NCBI GenBank assembly: GCA_043757265.1 | Contig: JAYUQP010000022.1 | Location: forward strand, 35,558 to 99,557 | Direction of reading: 5' to 3' | Length of the DNA: 64,000 nucleotides | Origin: JANPLN01 sp043757265 | GTDB taxonomy: Bacteria; Bdellovibrionota; Bdellovibrionia; Bdellovibrionales; JAGQZY01 | Part shown: positions 33,653 to 43,064 of the stretch, one piece after another | Numbering within the stretch: position 1 is the first letter of the stretch | Layout: each line of letters starts with the position of its first letter | Made by a program: the position numbers and the translations under genes | The notes under the pieces: generated by a model | Told to the model about the DNA's origin: nothing | Database searches by the model: none | What the model saw: the letters and a program-made list of their open reading frames with translations, nothing else

Positions 33653-36079
33653 TTATCTAAGCTGTATCCCCAGTTTATGACTTACTGAGTCAATAACTTG
33701 CTGCATAAGCTTCAGAACGTCTTCATCGGCCAGAGTGCGGTCGTTGCTTTGAAATTTAAGACGGAAGGCCAGCGATCGTTGATCAGCTCCTAAAGATTCG
33801 CCCTCGTAAAGATCCACTACATTTACGTCGGTCAAAAGAACACCGCCGGTTTTTATAATTTCTTTTTGGATGTCGTGCGCACGCAGTGTTTTTGGAACCA
33901 CAAACGCAAGATCTTTCTCTACTGCTGGATACGCGGACATCTCCCGGTAGCGTGGAACTTTCGGGCTTGTGAATAAAGCAGAAAGATTAAACTCTGCAAA
34001 AGCCACGTCTTCACGCCACTTCCACTCTTTGGCTTTTTGTGGGTGCACTGACCCAATAAAACCAACGGGTTGCCCCTGTAAAACCAACTGCACCATTTGG
34101 CCTGGATGAATAAGCGCAAGCGGAACCTCTAACCCTCGCCACTGCCACTTTCCTCCAGGAACAAAAACCTCAAGTAAGTTCTCAATGAACGATTTCAAAC
34201 GATAGACAGCCGGAACTTTTTGCGCCCACAAAGCCTGCGGCGCGCCCCACATGGCAAAACCCAGGCGTTGATCTTCGGCGTAGTTTCCGTTGAGACGAAA
34301 ATGCCCTTTGCCCACTTCAAAAAGCTGTCCGTGCAAATTTCCATGTCGAAGATTATGCGAAACATTTTGCACAAGGCTTGTAAGCGTTGACATCCTCATC
34401 ACTGCGAAATCCTCGCTGATGGGATTTCGCACTGCTATTTCTTCTGTATCGAGTAAGCCAAGCGCAGCGCGCTCTCCAGGCAGACCTAGCACGGCATTCT
34501 GCAACGACTTGTTCACGAAGGCATAGTTCACTGCCTGATAAAAACCCTGAGCAGATAAGTACGATGAAAGCTTACGGTGATTTAAATATTCAGGATTGTG
34601 CTTAGTTGGCTCTTCCACAAGTTTCGGCAACTTCTCAAGCAAATGCTCGTAGCCGTAAACGCGCGCGTATTCTTCGATGAGATCCTCAGGAATAGATAGG
34701 TCCCAGCGGTGCATGGGTGGCGTAATTGTAACAAGATCCGGCACATTCCCAGCTCCGCTCACTGCGCAGCCCAAGCGTTTCATCACAGCCGAAAAATCTG
34801 CGTCTTTCACGGCGTACCCTAAGCGTGCTTCCACTTTGCGCACATCCACCGATATGGCAGTCTTGGTCAGCGGCTTTGGATACACATCGTAAAAATCGCT
34901 CGCAACTTCGCCGCCCGCCACCTGTTGGATCAATTCACAGGCGCGCTCCAGTGCCAAAACTGTTTGCTCAGGATTTACTCCGCGCGAAAATCGATAGCAC
35001 GAGTCTGTATCAATTCCTAAGCAACGAGAAGTGCGGCGCACCGTTTGCGAATTAAAAAAAGCAGCCTCTAGAAAGAGGTCTTTTGTTTCATCTGTTACGC
35101 CGGAGCTGAGTCCGCCGACCACGCCCGCCAGCGCCACGACTCTTTTTTGATCGGCAATGACAAGCTCTTCACCTGTCAAAATCAATTCGGTTCCGTCGAG
35201 AGTTTGAAACTTTTCACCTTTGTCAGAACCGCGAACGATAATTTCGCCGCCGTTGATTTGTGTCCAATCAAAGGCGTGCAAAGGCTGTCCGTAATCAAAC
35301 ATAACATAGTTTGTGACATCGACCACGTTGTTGACCGAACGCAAACCCACGCTCTCTAAACGTTTTTTGAGCCACGTTGGTGATGACCCAATTTTCACTC
35401 CACGAATCATTCGCCCCGCATAGCGAGGACAGCGCTGCGGATCGCGCAGTGTCACTTTCGAAGAGTCTGTGGTTTTAAAGTTTCCAATTTTAAATTCTGC
35501 CTTTTTCTGCTTAAGCGGACGATCTAACAGGGCGCCCACTTCAAAAGCCAAACCTAGATGACTCAGGCAATCTGCGCGATTGGGCGTAACGTTGATTTCG
35601 ATAACCACATCATCAAAACCATACAGCTCGCTCATCGGCTGGCCGGGTTTTCCAGATTGCATGGTGATAATTCCTTCGCCCTCAGCACTTAGCCCCAATT
35701 CTTTTTGCGAACAGAGCATTCCCAAAGAGTCCACGCCTCTGATTTTGGATTTTTTTATTGCAAAATCTCCTGGCAAGACGGCGCCAGGCAGGGCGGCGAT
35801 CACATAGTCGCCGGCTTTATGGTTTTTAGCTCCACAAACAATTTGTCTTGGTGATCCATCGCCAGTGTCTAACTGACACAGAGTTAATTTATCGGCGTCG
35901 GGGTGTTTGTCTACGGACAAAAGTTTTCCCACAACGACGTGATCAAATTGTGCTTTTTGATCGGTGATGGCTTCCACTTCCAGTCCGGCCTGGGTGAGAA
36001 TTTTGCCGAGCTCTTCAATTTTATTTTGATAATCTGAAAGGTCGATATAATCATTGAGCCATTTAAACGAAATCTTCAT
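33653..36079 (-). CDS. pheT: Phenylalanyl-tRNA synthetase beta subunit
   Basis: 808 residues, the usual length. N-terminal MKISFKWLNDYIDLS, tRNA-binding OB domain near 40-150 (VVVGKLLSVDKHPDADKLTLCQLD), the B3/B4 editing region with NVTPNRADCLSHLG, B5 with TPPMHRWDLSIPEDLIEEYARVYGY, the catalytic-like part and the C-terminal FDX anticodon-binding domain (YPAVEKDLAFVVPK). Functions with PheS to charge tRNA-Phe. The start overlaps the pheS stop by 4 bases (ATGA). Confidence 0.97.
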   Translation of the reverse strand: MKISFKWLNDYIDLSDYQNKIEELGKILTQAGLEVEAITDQKAQFDHVVVGKLLSVDKHPDADKLTLCQLDTGDGSPRQIVCGAKNHKAGDYVIAALPGAVLPGDFAIKKSKIRGVDSLGMLCSQKELGLSAEGEGIITMQSGKPGQPMSELYGFDDVVIEINVTPNRADCLSHLGLAFEVGALLDRPLKQKKAEFKIGNFKTTDSSKVTLRDPQRCPRYAGRMIRGVKIGSSPTWLKKRLESVGLRSVNNVVDVTNYVMFDYGQPLHAFDWTQINGGEIIVRGSDKGEKFQTLDGTELILTGEELVIADQKRVVALAGVVGGLSSGVTDETKDLFLEAAFFNSQTVRRTSRCLGIDTDSCYRFSRGVNPEQTVLALERACELIQQVAGGEVASDFYDVYPKPLTKTAISVDVRKVEARLGYAVKDADFSAVMKRLGCAVSGAGNVPDLVTITPPMHRWDLSIPEDLIEEYARVYGYEHLLEKLPKLVEEPTKHNPEYLNHRKLSSYLSAQGFYQAVNYAFVNKSLQNAVLGLPGERAALGLLDTEEIAVRNPISEDFAVMRMSTLTSLVQNVSHNLRHGNLHGQLFEVGKGHFRLNGNYAEDQRLGFAMWGAPQALWAQKVPAVYRLKSFIENLLEVFVPGGKWQWRGLEVPLALIHPGQMVQLVLQGQPVGFIGSVHPQKAKEWKWREDVAFAEFNLSALFTSPKVPRYREMSAYPAVEKDLAFVVPKTLRAHDIQKEIIKTGGVLLTDVNVVDLYEGESLGADQRSLAFRLKFQSNDRTLADEDVLKLMQQVIDSVSHKLGIQLR

Positions 36080-37098
36080 CGGAACTGCTCCAAGAAACGC
36101 ACGTCATTTTCCATAAACAAACGAATATCACTCACGCCGTATTTAATAATTGCCATGCGTTCAATTCCAAATCCAAAAGCAAAACCCTGCCACTCATCGG
36201 GATTGATACCCACAGCTTTCAACACATGAGGATGTACAAGACCACTCCCACCAATTTCAATCCATCCAGTGTGCTTGCACATCTTGCAACCTTTGGCTTC
36301 GCACAATGGACACGAACAGTCCACTTCGGCTGATGGCTCAGTAAATGGAAAAAAACTGGGGCGAAATCGAGTTTTAATGTTTTTGCCAAAAAACTCTTTG
36401 ATAAAATACGAAATGGTTCCTTTGAGATCTGCCATGGAAACATTTTTATCCACGAGCAACGCTTCGATTTGGTGGAAGTGCGGCGAGTGCGAAGCATCGT
36501 AGTCGTGGCGAAAAACTCCGCCCGGCGCTAAAATGCGAATGGGCGGTTTCTCCGTTTCCATGGTGCGAATCTGAATGGGACTGGTGTGTGTGCGAAGCAC
36601 ATGGGTTTCGTCGATGTAAAACGTATCCTGCATATCACGCGAGGGATGATCGGCCGGGATGTTTAACGCCGAGAAATTATGAAAATCATCTTCGATAAAC
36701 GGACCTGTTCGTACTGAAAAACCAATGCGCGATAAAATATCCACGATCTCGTCAATCACCACCGGAATCAGGTGCTTTGCCCCCACCGACATTTGCGGCC
36801 CGGGAAGCGTCAAATCCAAGGAGTCTTTGGCAAGCTTTGCGAGCATTTCTTTTTGTGAAAGCTCAACAAGTCGCGCATCGTGCAGCTTGGTTAAAGCGTC
36901 ACGTACTAAATTTACCTCTTTACCAAACGTCGGACGTTCTTCTTTGGGGAGGTCCCCCATATCTTTCATGATCAGCGTGAGCTCACCCTGCTTGCCAAAA
37001 TATTTCACTTTAATTTGGTAGAGTTCGTCGGACGTGAGAGCCTTTTGCAGCTCAATTTCTGCACTTTTATTAATATCTTGGAGCTTTTGTTTTGACAT
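36076..37098 (-). CDS. pheS: Phenylalanyl-tRNA synthetase alpha subunit
   Basis: 340 residues from the ATG at 37098 (a TTG at 37104 is in frame). Class II catalytic core with motif 2 residues (EKPPIRILAPGGVFRHDYDASHSPHFHQIEALLVD) and motif 3 (GFGIERMAIIKYG). N-terminal coiled-coil (KVKYFGKQGELTLIMKD). Together with pheT it forms the alpha2-beta2 enzyme. Its promoter lies in the 52-bp gap before the divergent rsmG gene. Confidence 0.97.
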   Translation of the reverse strand: MSKQKLQDINKSAEIELQKALTSDELYQIKVKYFGKQGELTLIMKDMGDLPKEERPTFGKEVNLVRDALTKLHDARLVELSQKEMLAKLAKDSLDLTLPGPQMSVGAKHLIPVVIDEIVDILSRIGFSVRTGPFIEDDFHNFSALNIPADHPSRDMQDTFYIDETHVLRTHTSPIQIRTMETEKPPIRILAPGGVFRHDYDASHSPHFHQIEALLVDKNVSMADLKGTISYFIKEFFGKNIKTRFRPSFFPFTEPSAEVDCSCPLCEAKGCKMCKHTGWIEIGGSGLVHPHVLKAVGINPDEWQGFAFGFGIERMAIIKYGVSDIRLFMENDVRFLEQFR

Positions 37099-37150
37099 GA
37101 ACAAAATATGATTGCCTCACGGGTTTTTATCAATCATATTGCCGCCTAAC

Positions 37151-37987
37151 ATGGCGCACAAAAACCGAACAAATATCAGTCCAATGGGACATCATAAAGG
37201 GGCTCATCTTCGAGCCGGTAAGCACAAAAAACCCTACGTGATCTTGCCGCAAAACGAAGCCGAAGATCGTCTTTTTGATATCTTTCGCAATCACGATTTT
37301 GGCGATATTTCGCACGAAGTTCGAACTCAGCTTGTTAAATTCTATCTTCTGTTGATGGAGCAGCAAAACAAAGAAAACTTCACTCGCCTTCTTAACTTTC
37401 GCGACATCGCTATAAAACATTTTATCGATTGCCTTATCGTGCCGCGCCTGGTGGAGCTCACCTATCCGCTGCTTGATGTGGGAACGGGCCCGGGCTTCCC
37501 TGGAATTCCGCTGCGACTCGTGATTCCCAACGACAAACGCATCTTGCTTGCCGAGGGTGTGCAAAAGCGCGTGGAGTTTTTAAAAAAGGCTCGCGAAAAA
37601 CTGCAGCTCGAAAATTTGGATATCCTCGGAAAAAATATCAACAAAGATTTCGTTTACCCGGTGGGTGGAGTGATTACGCGCGCCGTGGAAGACTGCCGAA
37701 ACACTCTAGCCAACGTTATTCACTGCTTACAGCCCCACGGAAAAGTATTTTTGATGAAGGGTCCAAATGTTCAGCCAGAGATCGATCTAGCTCTCCAAGA
37801 CTGGGGACACTACTACGAGTTAGAAAAAAACATCGCCTACTCTCTTCCTCACACGCAGCATGAGCGCCGCCTGGTTGTGTTTCGCAAGATTCGCAATAAA
37901 GAATTAGAGACCGCCGCAATCCAAGTGTCTGACGATCAAGATTCAAACGACAATGACGAACTGGCTGAGGACGGCAATGAAAGTTAA
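37151..37987 (+). CDS. rsmG: 16S rRNA (guanine527-N7)-methyltransferase
   Basis: 278 residues from the ATG at 37151. GidB/RsmG family: LLDVGTGPGFPGIPLRLVIP is the SAM-binding motif, with NENFTRLLNF-type start (KENFTRLLNFRDIAIKHFIDCL) and VITRAVED. The N-terminal 45 residues are basic and extend the usual protein, with an acidic C-terminal tail (VSDDQDSNDNDELAEDGNES). It overlaps the next gene by 11 bases. The start could also be ATG 37184. Confidence 0.88.
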   Translation: MAHKNRTNISPMGHHKGAHLRAGKHKKPYVILPQNEAEDRLFDIFRNHDFGDISHEVRTQLVKFYLLLMEQQNKENFTRLLNFRDIAIKHFIDCLIVPRLVELTYPLLDVGTGPGFPGIPLRLVIPNDKRILLAEGVQKRVEFLKKAREKLQLENLDILGKNINKDFVYPVGGVITRAVEDCRNTLANVIHCLQPHGKVFLMKGPNVQPEIDLALQDWGHYYELEKNIAYSLPHTQHERRLVVFRKIRNKELETAAIQVSDDQDSNDNDELAEDGNES

Positions 37988-38717
37988 GAAGATCGAAAGC
38001 TCTTCCAACCTTCTCTATAAAAAACTGCTTTCGCTCACCAAAAGCAAAGGTGTTCGCGAAGAAAAACTCTGCCTCGTCAGCGGCGAAAAAATCATTGCCG
38101 AACAAATTTCTCTCAATGCCCCAAAAGATGCATTCTGGGTTTTTTATTCCGAAGCACACCCGCTTTTTGAAATGCAGCCCGATCTTCAATCTGTAATTTT
38201 GCCGAAAGACTTGTTTCGCACCCTCGACGTCGTCGGTAGCGACAAGCCTTTAGCGTGTTTACCGACACCCGAAATAGGACTTTGGAAACATCAATCCATG
38301 CCCGAATCCCACGAACTTCTATGTGCCTTAGGTGACCCCAACAACCTGGGCGCCCTGCTTCGGAGCGCCAAAGCATTCGGCATTCAAAACGTCGTGTTGC
38401 TCGAGGAGAGTTGCCACCCGTTTCATCCAAAAGCTATCAAAGCAGCTTCAGGCGCTTGCTTTGGATTGAGTTATTCTAAGGGTCCTTCCATAAAAAATCT
38501 TGGCGATGTGCAACGCCTCCTGGCCATGGATCTCGCGGCTCCCAGCGTGCGCGAAGCTGATTTTTCGCAACCCTGGCGGATTTTGCTAGGCGAAGAAGGG
38601 CAAGGTATACCAAGCTCACTTCGCTGCGAGAAAGTTTCAATACCGTACCCAGGCAACGTCGAATCGCTCAATGCCACCATCGCCGCAAGCATTCTCTTTT
38701 ATGAGCTGTCTAGGTAG
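37977..38717 (+). CDS. TrmH/SpoU family RNA 2'-O-methyltransferase
   Basis: 246 residues starting at the ATG at 37977 inside rsmG. The SPOUT signatures are present: GDPNNLGALLRSAKAFG (motif 1), LLGEEGQGIP (motif 2) and IPYPGNVESLNATIAASI (motif 3). It methylates ribose in rRNA or tRNA; the target cannot be assigned. The N-terminal part is a substrate-binding domain. Translational coupling to rsmG is likely. Confidence 0.88.
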   Translation: MKVKKIESSSNLLYKKLLSLTKSKGVREEKLCLVSGEKIIAEQISLNAPKDAFWVFYSEAHPLFEMQPDLQSVILPKDLFRTLDVVGSDKPLACLPTPEIGLWKHQSMPESHELLCALGDPNNLGALLRSAKAFGIQNVVLLEESCHPFHPKAIKAASGACFGLSYSKGPSIKNLGDVQRLLAMDLAAPSVREADFSQPWRILLGEEGQGIPSSLRCEKVSIPYPGNVESLNATIAASILFYELSR

Positions 38718-38834
38718 TTGACGGTCACAAGCATTTTACAAAGACTCCTGAATTTTTTGCAGAGATTCGCATCGATAAAAAAACTCTAAGAATTCTGTGC
38801 TACGACTCGAGTGAATAATCCTGAGGAGTATCTA

Positions 38835-39767
38835 ATGACATCAATCATGCTAGTTTTTTTAAATGCCCTTTTGACTTTGGCAAACGCCCAAGAAAACACA
38901 AAAATTACAGTGGTTCTTGAAAAAAGCGAGAAGATCGAATCCGTACAAGCGGACGTGGTCATCCAAGGTGGCCTGCTGATTTCAAGCAACTGCGAGCAAC
39001 TTGGTCAGGTAGCTGGAATGCCAGCTTATCGCTTGGAGCTCAAATCAGTTTCTGGCCAGTATCTGTGCGTTCCCGAACGCGACACTAAAACCATCTCACA
39101 AAAAGTAGATTTCGACATGGGCATGGCGCTGACCGTGGAAAGCATCAAAAACCAAATCACCATGTACACAGATCAAATTAATCAAGCAGAGGGTTACAAG
39201 CCGTCCCAGCCAACAGCTCAATGCAGTATTGATGCAAGCGGAAATGTGATCGTTGATAGCTGCAAATGCGAAAGCGAAAAAAATCTTTTCGCATTCGATA
39301 TTCCCTCCACGAGTTGCAAGCCGATTCACCAAGACATCGTGAGTTTTTTCGTTTCTGATTGCTCATCACAAATGAGAGGCACCCTGGGTTTTCTTGAAAA
39401 TGCAGGCGTAGAAATGATATCGCAATATAGCGGTGGGATCGAATTGGCGATGTGCGCAAAGTACCGCTCAAAAGATTATTTTATTCCTGGACATGAACTC
39501 GTATACAAGATTTTTTTCTTTCTTTATGTAAAGCATGCGATTTCTGCAGATCTTGAAAAATCGCATCAATTTGAAAACATCAAGTTGTTAGTGACACAAG
39601 CAGAAATCGAAAACTTAAAGCAATGGGCCGTAACTTACGCGCAAGAATTGAGCGAATCACCTACGCTTGAAGCCATAATACAAAACGCCGATAGCAATGT
39701 GCTAGGAACAGTTGAACGACTTCCCGAACAATTCCAATACATGCAAGACTACATCGTCATCGAGTAA
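38835..39767 (+). CDS. Exported cysteine-rich protein of unknown function
   Basis: 310 residues from the ATG at 38835, preceded by GAGGAG. MTSIMLVFLNALLTLANAQE is a signal peptide. The mature part has two regions: an N-terminal beta-like part with several cysteines (including SCKCESEKN) and a helical C-terminal part. No recognised family. It stands alone with non-coding space on both sides. Confidence 0.65.
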   Translation: MTSIMLVFLNALLTLANAQENTKITVVLEKSEKIESVQADVVIQGGLLISSNCEQLGQVAGMPAYRLELKSVSGQYLCVPERDTKTISQKVDFDMGMALTVESIKNQITMYTDQINQAEGYKPSQPTAQCSIDASGNVIVDSCKCESEKNLFAFDIPSTSCKPIHQDIVSFFVSDCSSQMRGTLGFLENAGVEMISQYSGGIELAMCAKYRSKDYFIPGHELVYKIFFFLYVKHAISADLEKSHQFENIKLLVTQAEIENLKQWAVTYAQELSESPTLEAIIQNADSNVLGTVERLPEQFQYMQDYIVIE

Positions 39768-39796
39768 TTGATCGAAAATTAAAACGCGAAGATGAT

Positions 39797-39832
39797 CCCA
39801 AGCGAGATCCTTCGCGTCCACTCAGGATGACG
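39797..39832. repeat. Small palindromic element (CCTTCG / CTCAGGATGAC type)
   Basis: AGATCCTTCGCGTCCACTCA followed by GGATGAC resembles a short palindromic sequence I have seen repeated in many bacterial intergenic regions. Here ATCCT and AGGAT form short arms. Only one copy is seen in the window. Confidence 0.4.
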
Positions 39833-39974
39833 AAGAGGCAGAAAATTTTCAATGTCCACCATTCAGTTTGTATATCACTCTTCGCAAGAAGTGAACCGAG
39901 GGGGCCTGGAAGTTTAAACTGCGTGGTTCACACTCGTGAGTCGCCGGAAAAATCAATTTGAGAATTCTGCTGCC

Positions 39975-40451
39975 TCAGCCGCGGGCCAAATTGGCCAGCC
40001 CGTGCTTATCTAAACGACAGTTCACCCACTGCGGGTGCAGGGAAGTGCCAAAAGATTTGTAGAAATCAATGGCCGGCTGATTCCAATCCAACACTTGCCA
40101 TTCAAAACGAACACATCCGGAATCACAGGCAATGCGCGCAAGCTCAACCATGGCCTTTTTGCCAAGACCATGCCCTCGAGCTTCTGGCACAACAAACAGA
40201 TCCTCCAAAAAAAGCGTTTTACCCTTCCACGTTGAGTACCGATTGTAATACAGAGCAAATCCCACCGGAGCGCCCTCCAATTCTAGAATCATACAGGAAA
40301 AAAGCGGCGTTCCGCCAAACCCATCGCGCAGAAGTTCTTCGGTGGTGATGGTGACTTCTTGCGGTTCTTTTTCATACTCGGCAAGCGCGCGAATCATTTG
40401 TAAAATAAAAGGAATATCGGAGGGGACGGCAGTTCGAAGTTTGGTTTGCAT
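39975..40451 (-). CDS. GNAT-family N-acetyltransferase
   Basis: 158 residues starting at the ATG at 40451, since the longer frame adds an unrelated N-terminus. It begins MQTKLRTAVPSDIPFILQMIRALAEYE and has the acetyl-CoA site LEDLFVVPEARGHGLGKKAM and RFEWQVLDWNQPAIDFYKSFG. This is close to the diamine (spermidine/spermine) acetyltransferase pattern, so polyamines are a possible substrate. Not in an operon. Confidence 0.85.
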   Translation of the reverse strand: MQTKLRTAVPSDIPFILQMIRALAEYEKEPQEVTITTEELLRDGFGGTPLFSCMILELEGAPVGFALYYNRYSTWKGKTLFLEDLFVVPEARGHGLGKKAMVELARIACDSGCVRFEWQVLDWNQPAIDFYKSFGTSLHPQWVNCRLDKHGLANLARG

Positions 40452-40705
40452 GCGGACAAAATTAAAAGGGTCTGTGGAGTTCGTCAAGAGTTCATCAAGT
40501 TTTTTTGCTGATGAGGTAGATGGCACAAGGAGTAGCGTAAAAGACAACGTCTTTAAAATCCTTCAATTTTTTGGAAATGAGCATGGCTAAAATTTTGACA
40601 TTCATGAATACCTTTCAATGTGAGTAAAGCAAATTCGAAGTTTGCGGCAGGCGATGCTAAACTCTGACCCACTTCGAACATTAAACACAAACCAAGGAAG
40701 AAATT

Positions 40706-41329
40706 ATGAAAATCGCATCTATCCTAGCAATAACAATGTGTCTCGCGCTCGTCGCGTGCAATGATTCGGATTCGAATTCGCAATCCCCTACTCCGCCGGA
40801 AAATATTGTTGGGCTGTGGGTAGATTCAGCTGAATTTACTCTACTCACGAAGCCAGATCTAGATTGTGCCAGCTTGAGCCTCTTCCTTATGGAAGATGAA
40901 AACCAGATCCGCATTTTTAGTATTGAGGCCATGGACGTCAGCGCGGATGGAAAACTGTCGATATCGTCGGATATGTATAAAAACTCATCGGGTGCCCTGC
41001 TGCACATAGGTAGCGTGAACGGTAATGGTACTGTGTCCTTCTTGCTCCCAGAAATCACTCAGGATATCGAGGAGGACGCAAAAGCATCAATTGCTATAAC
41101 GCATCCAGAACTTCAGGGACTGCCATTGCGAGTAGAAATCACTCTGAAATATGGAGAGGCCTCGCAAACTTTGGATGTTCAGTCAATGTCGCATGTTACA
41201 GACCGTGATGGGCAACAGGTCCAAATGCTCTCCTATGGCGATGCGACTGGCGAAGATTTGCCTAGTTATAAAAAAATGACTGCAGAGGATTTCAAGCGAA
41301 TTATCGAATTAGCTAGATCCTGTTTATAG
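40706..41329 (+). CDS. Lipoprotein of unknown function
   Basis: 207 residues. MKIASILAITMCLALVACND has a standard lipobox (LVAC), unlike many in this window. The mature part is beta-rich (WVDSAEFTLLTKPDL, HIGSVNGNGTVSFLLP) and has two further cysteines, in DCASL and the C-terminal SCL. No family recognised. The downstream recQ gene is convergent, 9 bases away. Confidence 0.7.
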   Translation: MKIASILAITMCLALVACNDSDSNSQSPTPPENIVGLWVDSAEFTLLTKPDLDCASLSLFLMEDENQIRIFSIEAMDVSADGKLSISSDMYKNSSGALLHIGSVNGNGTVSFLLPEITQDIEEDAKASIAITHPELQGLPLRVEITLKYGEASQTLDVQSMSHVTDRDGQQVQMLSYGDATGEDLPSYKKMTAEDFKRIIELARSCL

Positions 41330-41338
41330 TTTTTTGTA

Positions 41339-42865
41339 CTACGACAGCGGTCCGCTTAAAAGCTCTTTGCCGAACTTTTCGATTTTAAATTCACCCATGC
41401 CGTAAACGCTTTGGAACTGTTCCATTTGCACCGGATGTTTGCGCGCTAGATCGCGCAAAGTCTTGTCGCTAAAAATGATGAAAGCTGGAGTGTCGAGTTC
41501 TTTGGCTTTGTCTTTTCGCCACAGCTTAAGGATTTCAAAGGTGCGCGTTTGATCGGCGGTCAACACAGCACCATCGTCCGTGGATCTGGAGGATCGGCTT
41601 TTCGTTTTTGGCGCCGATCGCAAACGCGTGGTCACAGCCATCAGCGGCTTTTGAATGCGCAAAGGCGCGGTTGGTGCACAAACGTCGCAATGTCCGCAGC
41701 GTTCAATACGTTGTGAGTCCTGATAGTACGTAAGAATCTCCGCATGGCGACATTCACCACCCTCGGCATAGCCCACTAGATTATCGAGGGCTCGCCAGCG
41801 AGAGCTTTGTACCGACGCTGGCGCTTTTGAGTTTTGAATAAAAAACGACTGCAGTCCTTTGTCCTTTTTTGCATAGAGGAGCAAACACGTGGACATTTGC
41901 CCGTCACGCCCAGCACGCCCCATTTCTTGGTACAGAGAATCAATATTTGCGGGCATTTGGTAATGCACTACCAAACGCACGTCGGGATGATCAATCCCCA
42001 TTCCAAAGGCATTTGTGGCAAGGAGAATTCGCGTGTGCCCTCGAGAAAAATCATCCTGCTTTTTTTGGCGAAATTCTCCGCCCAATCCTGCATGATAAAA
42101 ATCAACGCCCGAAATCTGGCGCGCGAGAACACTTGCAAGCTCTTCTGTTTTGCTGCGCGTGCCGCAATACACAATCACCCGTCCCTCAGGCGTTTGCGCA
42201 AGGGCTTTTTCCAATAATGCCAACTTTTCGTGATCGTCGACACACGTTTCAACTTGATAGTACAAATTGCTGCGATAAAAACCATGCACATGTCGAGACG
42301 GCGCTACCAAGGTCAATTGTTTGGCAATGTCTTTGATTACAAAAGGTGTGGCCGACGCCGTCAGCGCTAGCATCGGCACATCGGGCCTGAGCTCTTTGAG
42401 TCTTTTTAACAGCGCATATTCTTCGCGAAAGTCGTGTCCCCAAACAGAAACGCAGTGGGCTTCATCCACTGCAAATAAAGCAACAGGAACTTTTTGCACC
42501 CAATTTAGAAAAGCTTCTTTTTGGGTTCGCTCTGGCGAAACGTACAGAACAAAAGCGCCCCCTGCTTGCAAGCGCCTAAACATTTCGCGTTTTTGCTGGG
42601 TGCTTTGGTCGGAATGGACACACCCTGCCGGAATCCCCATTCGAGCTAAGCCTTCAACTTGATCGTTCATCAGCGCTATGAGGGGCGACACCACAATGAC
42701 CAGTTGGTTTTTAAAAACTGCCGGATACTGATAACAGAGCGATTTTCCGCCGCCTGTAGGTAAAACGGCAATGGTGTCTTTTCCATTTAACACAGACTGA
42801 ATAATTTCTTTTTGCCCTTTTCGAAACGTCGGCATCGAAAAATGTGTTTGTAAAATATCTTCCAT
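41339..42865 (-). CDS. recQ: ATP-dependent DNA helicase RecQ
   Basis: 508 residues. Helicase motifs: LPTGGGKSLCYQYPA (Walker A, near 35-50), VDEAHCVSVWGHDFR (DEAH at 134-137), LTASATP, and the C-terminal helicase part with LLATNAFGMGIDHPDVR and YQEMGRAGRDG. The RQC zinc site (CRHAEILTYYQDSQ and CGHCDVC) is present; the winged-helix part looks shortened, and an HRDC domain ends the protein (FIIFSDKTLRDLARKHP). It unwinds DNA in recombination repair. Confidence 0.93.
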   Translation of the reverse strand: MEDILQTHFSMPTFRKGQKEIIQSVLNGKDTIAVLPTGGGKSLCYQYPAVFKNQLVIVVSPLIALMNDQVEGLARMGIPAGCVHSDQSTQQKREMFRRLQAGGAFVLYVSPERTQKEAFLNWVQKVPVALFAVDEAHCVSVWGHDFREEYALLKRLKELRPDVPMLALTASATPFVIKDIAKQLTLVAPSRHVHGFYRSNLYYQVETCVDDHEKLALLEKALAQTPEGRVIVYCGTRSKTEELASVLARQISGVDFYHAGLGGEFRQKKQDDFSRGHTRILLATNAFGMGIDHPDVRLVVHYQMPANIDSLYQEMGRAGRDGQMSTCLLLYAKKDKGLQSFFIQNSKAPASVQSSRWRALDNLVGYAEGGECRHAEILTYYQDSQRIERCGHCDVCAPTAPLRIQKPLMAVTTRLRSAPKTKSRSSRSTDDGAVLTADQTRTFEILKLWRKDKAKELDTPAFIIFSDKTLRDLARKHPVQMEQFQSVYGMGEFKIEKFGKELLSGPLS

Positions 42866-43064
42866 TACAAAAGAACACTATCAAATCTCGCGCCAAGGTA
42901 AACGCTAATCAATGAGTAACGCTTCAAAAAAATCCGGTAAAGCGACAAAAATGGGCAACGATCTAGGCTGTGTGAGGGGACACTCTAGACTGCGCACTGC
43001 ATCCGCAATGATTCGTGGCACCTTTTAGCTAGGTGGCCGGTGCCTTTTAGGATAAACAAAACGG

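Noticed and set aside
43017..43044. GGCACC / GGTGCC hairpin before the nucleoside transporter, and a similar arrangement at 11508-11535
   Set aside because: Arms are only 6 bp with a 16-base loop; too weak to call as a terminator or regulatory element.
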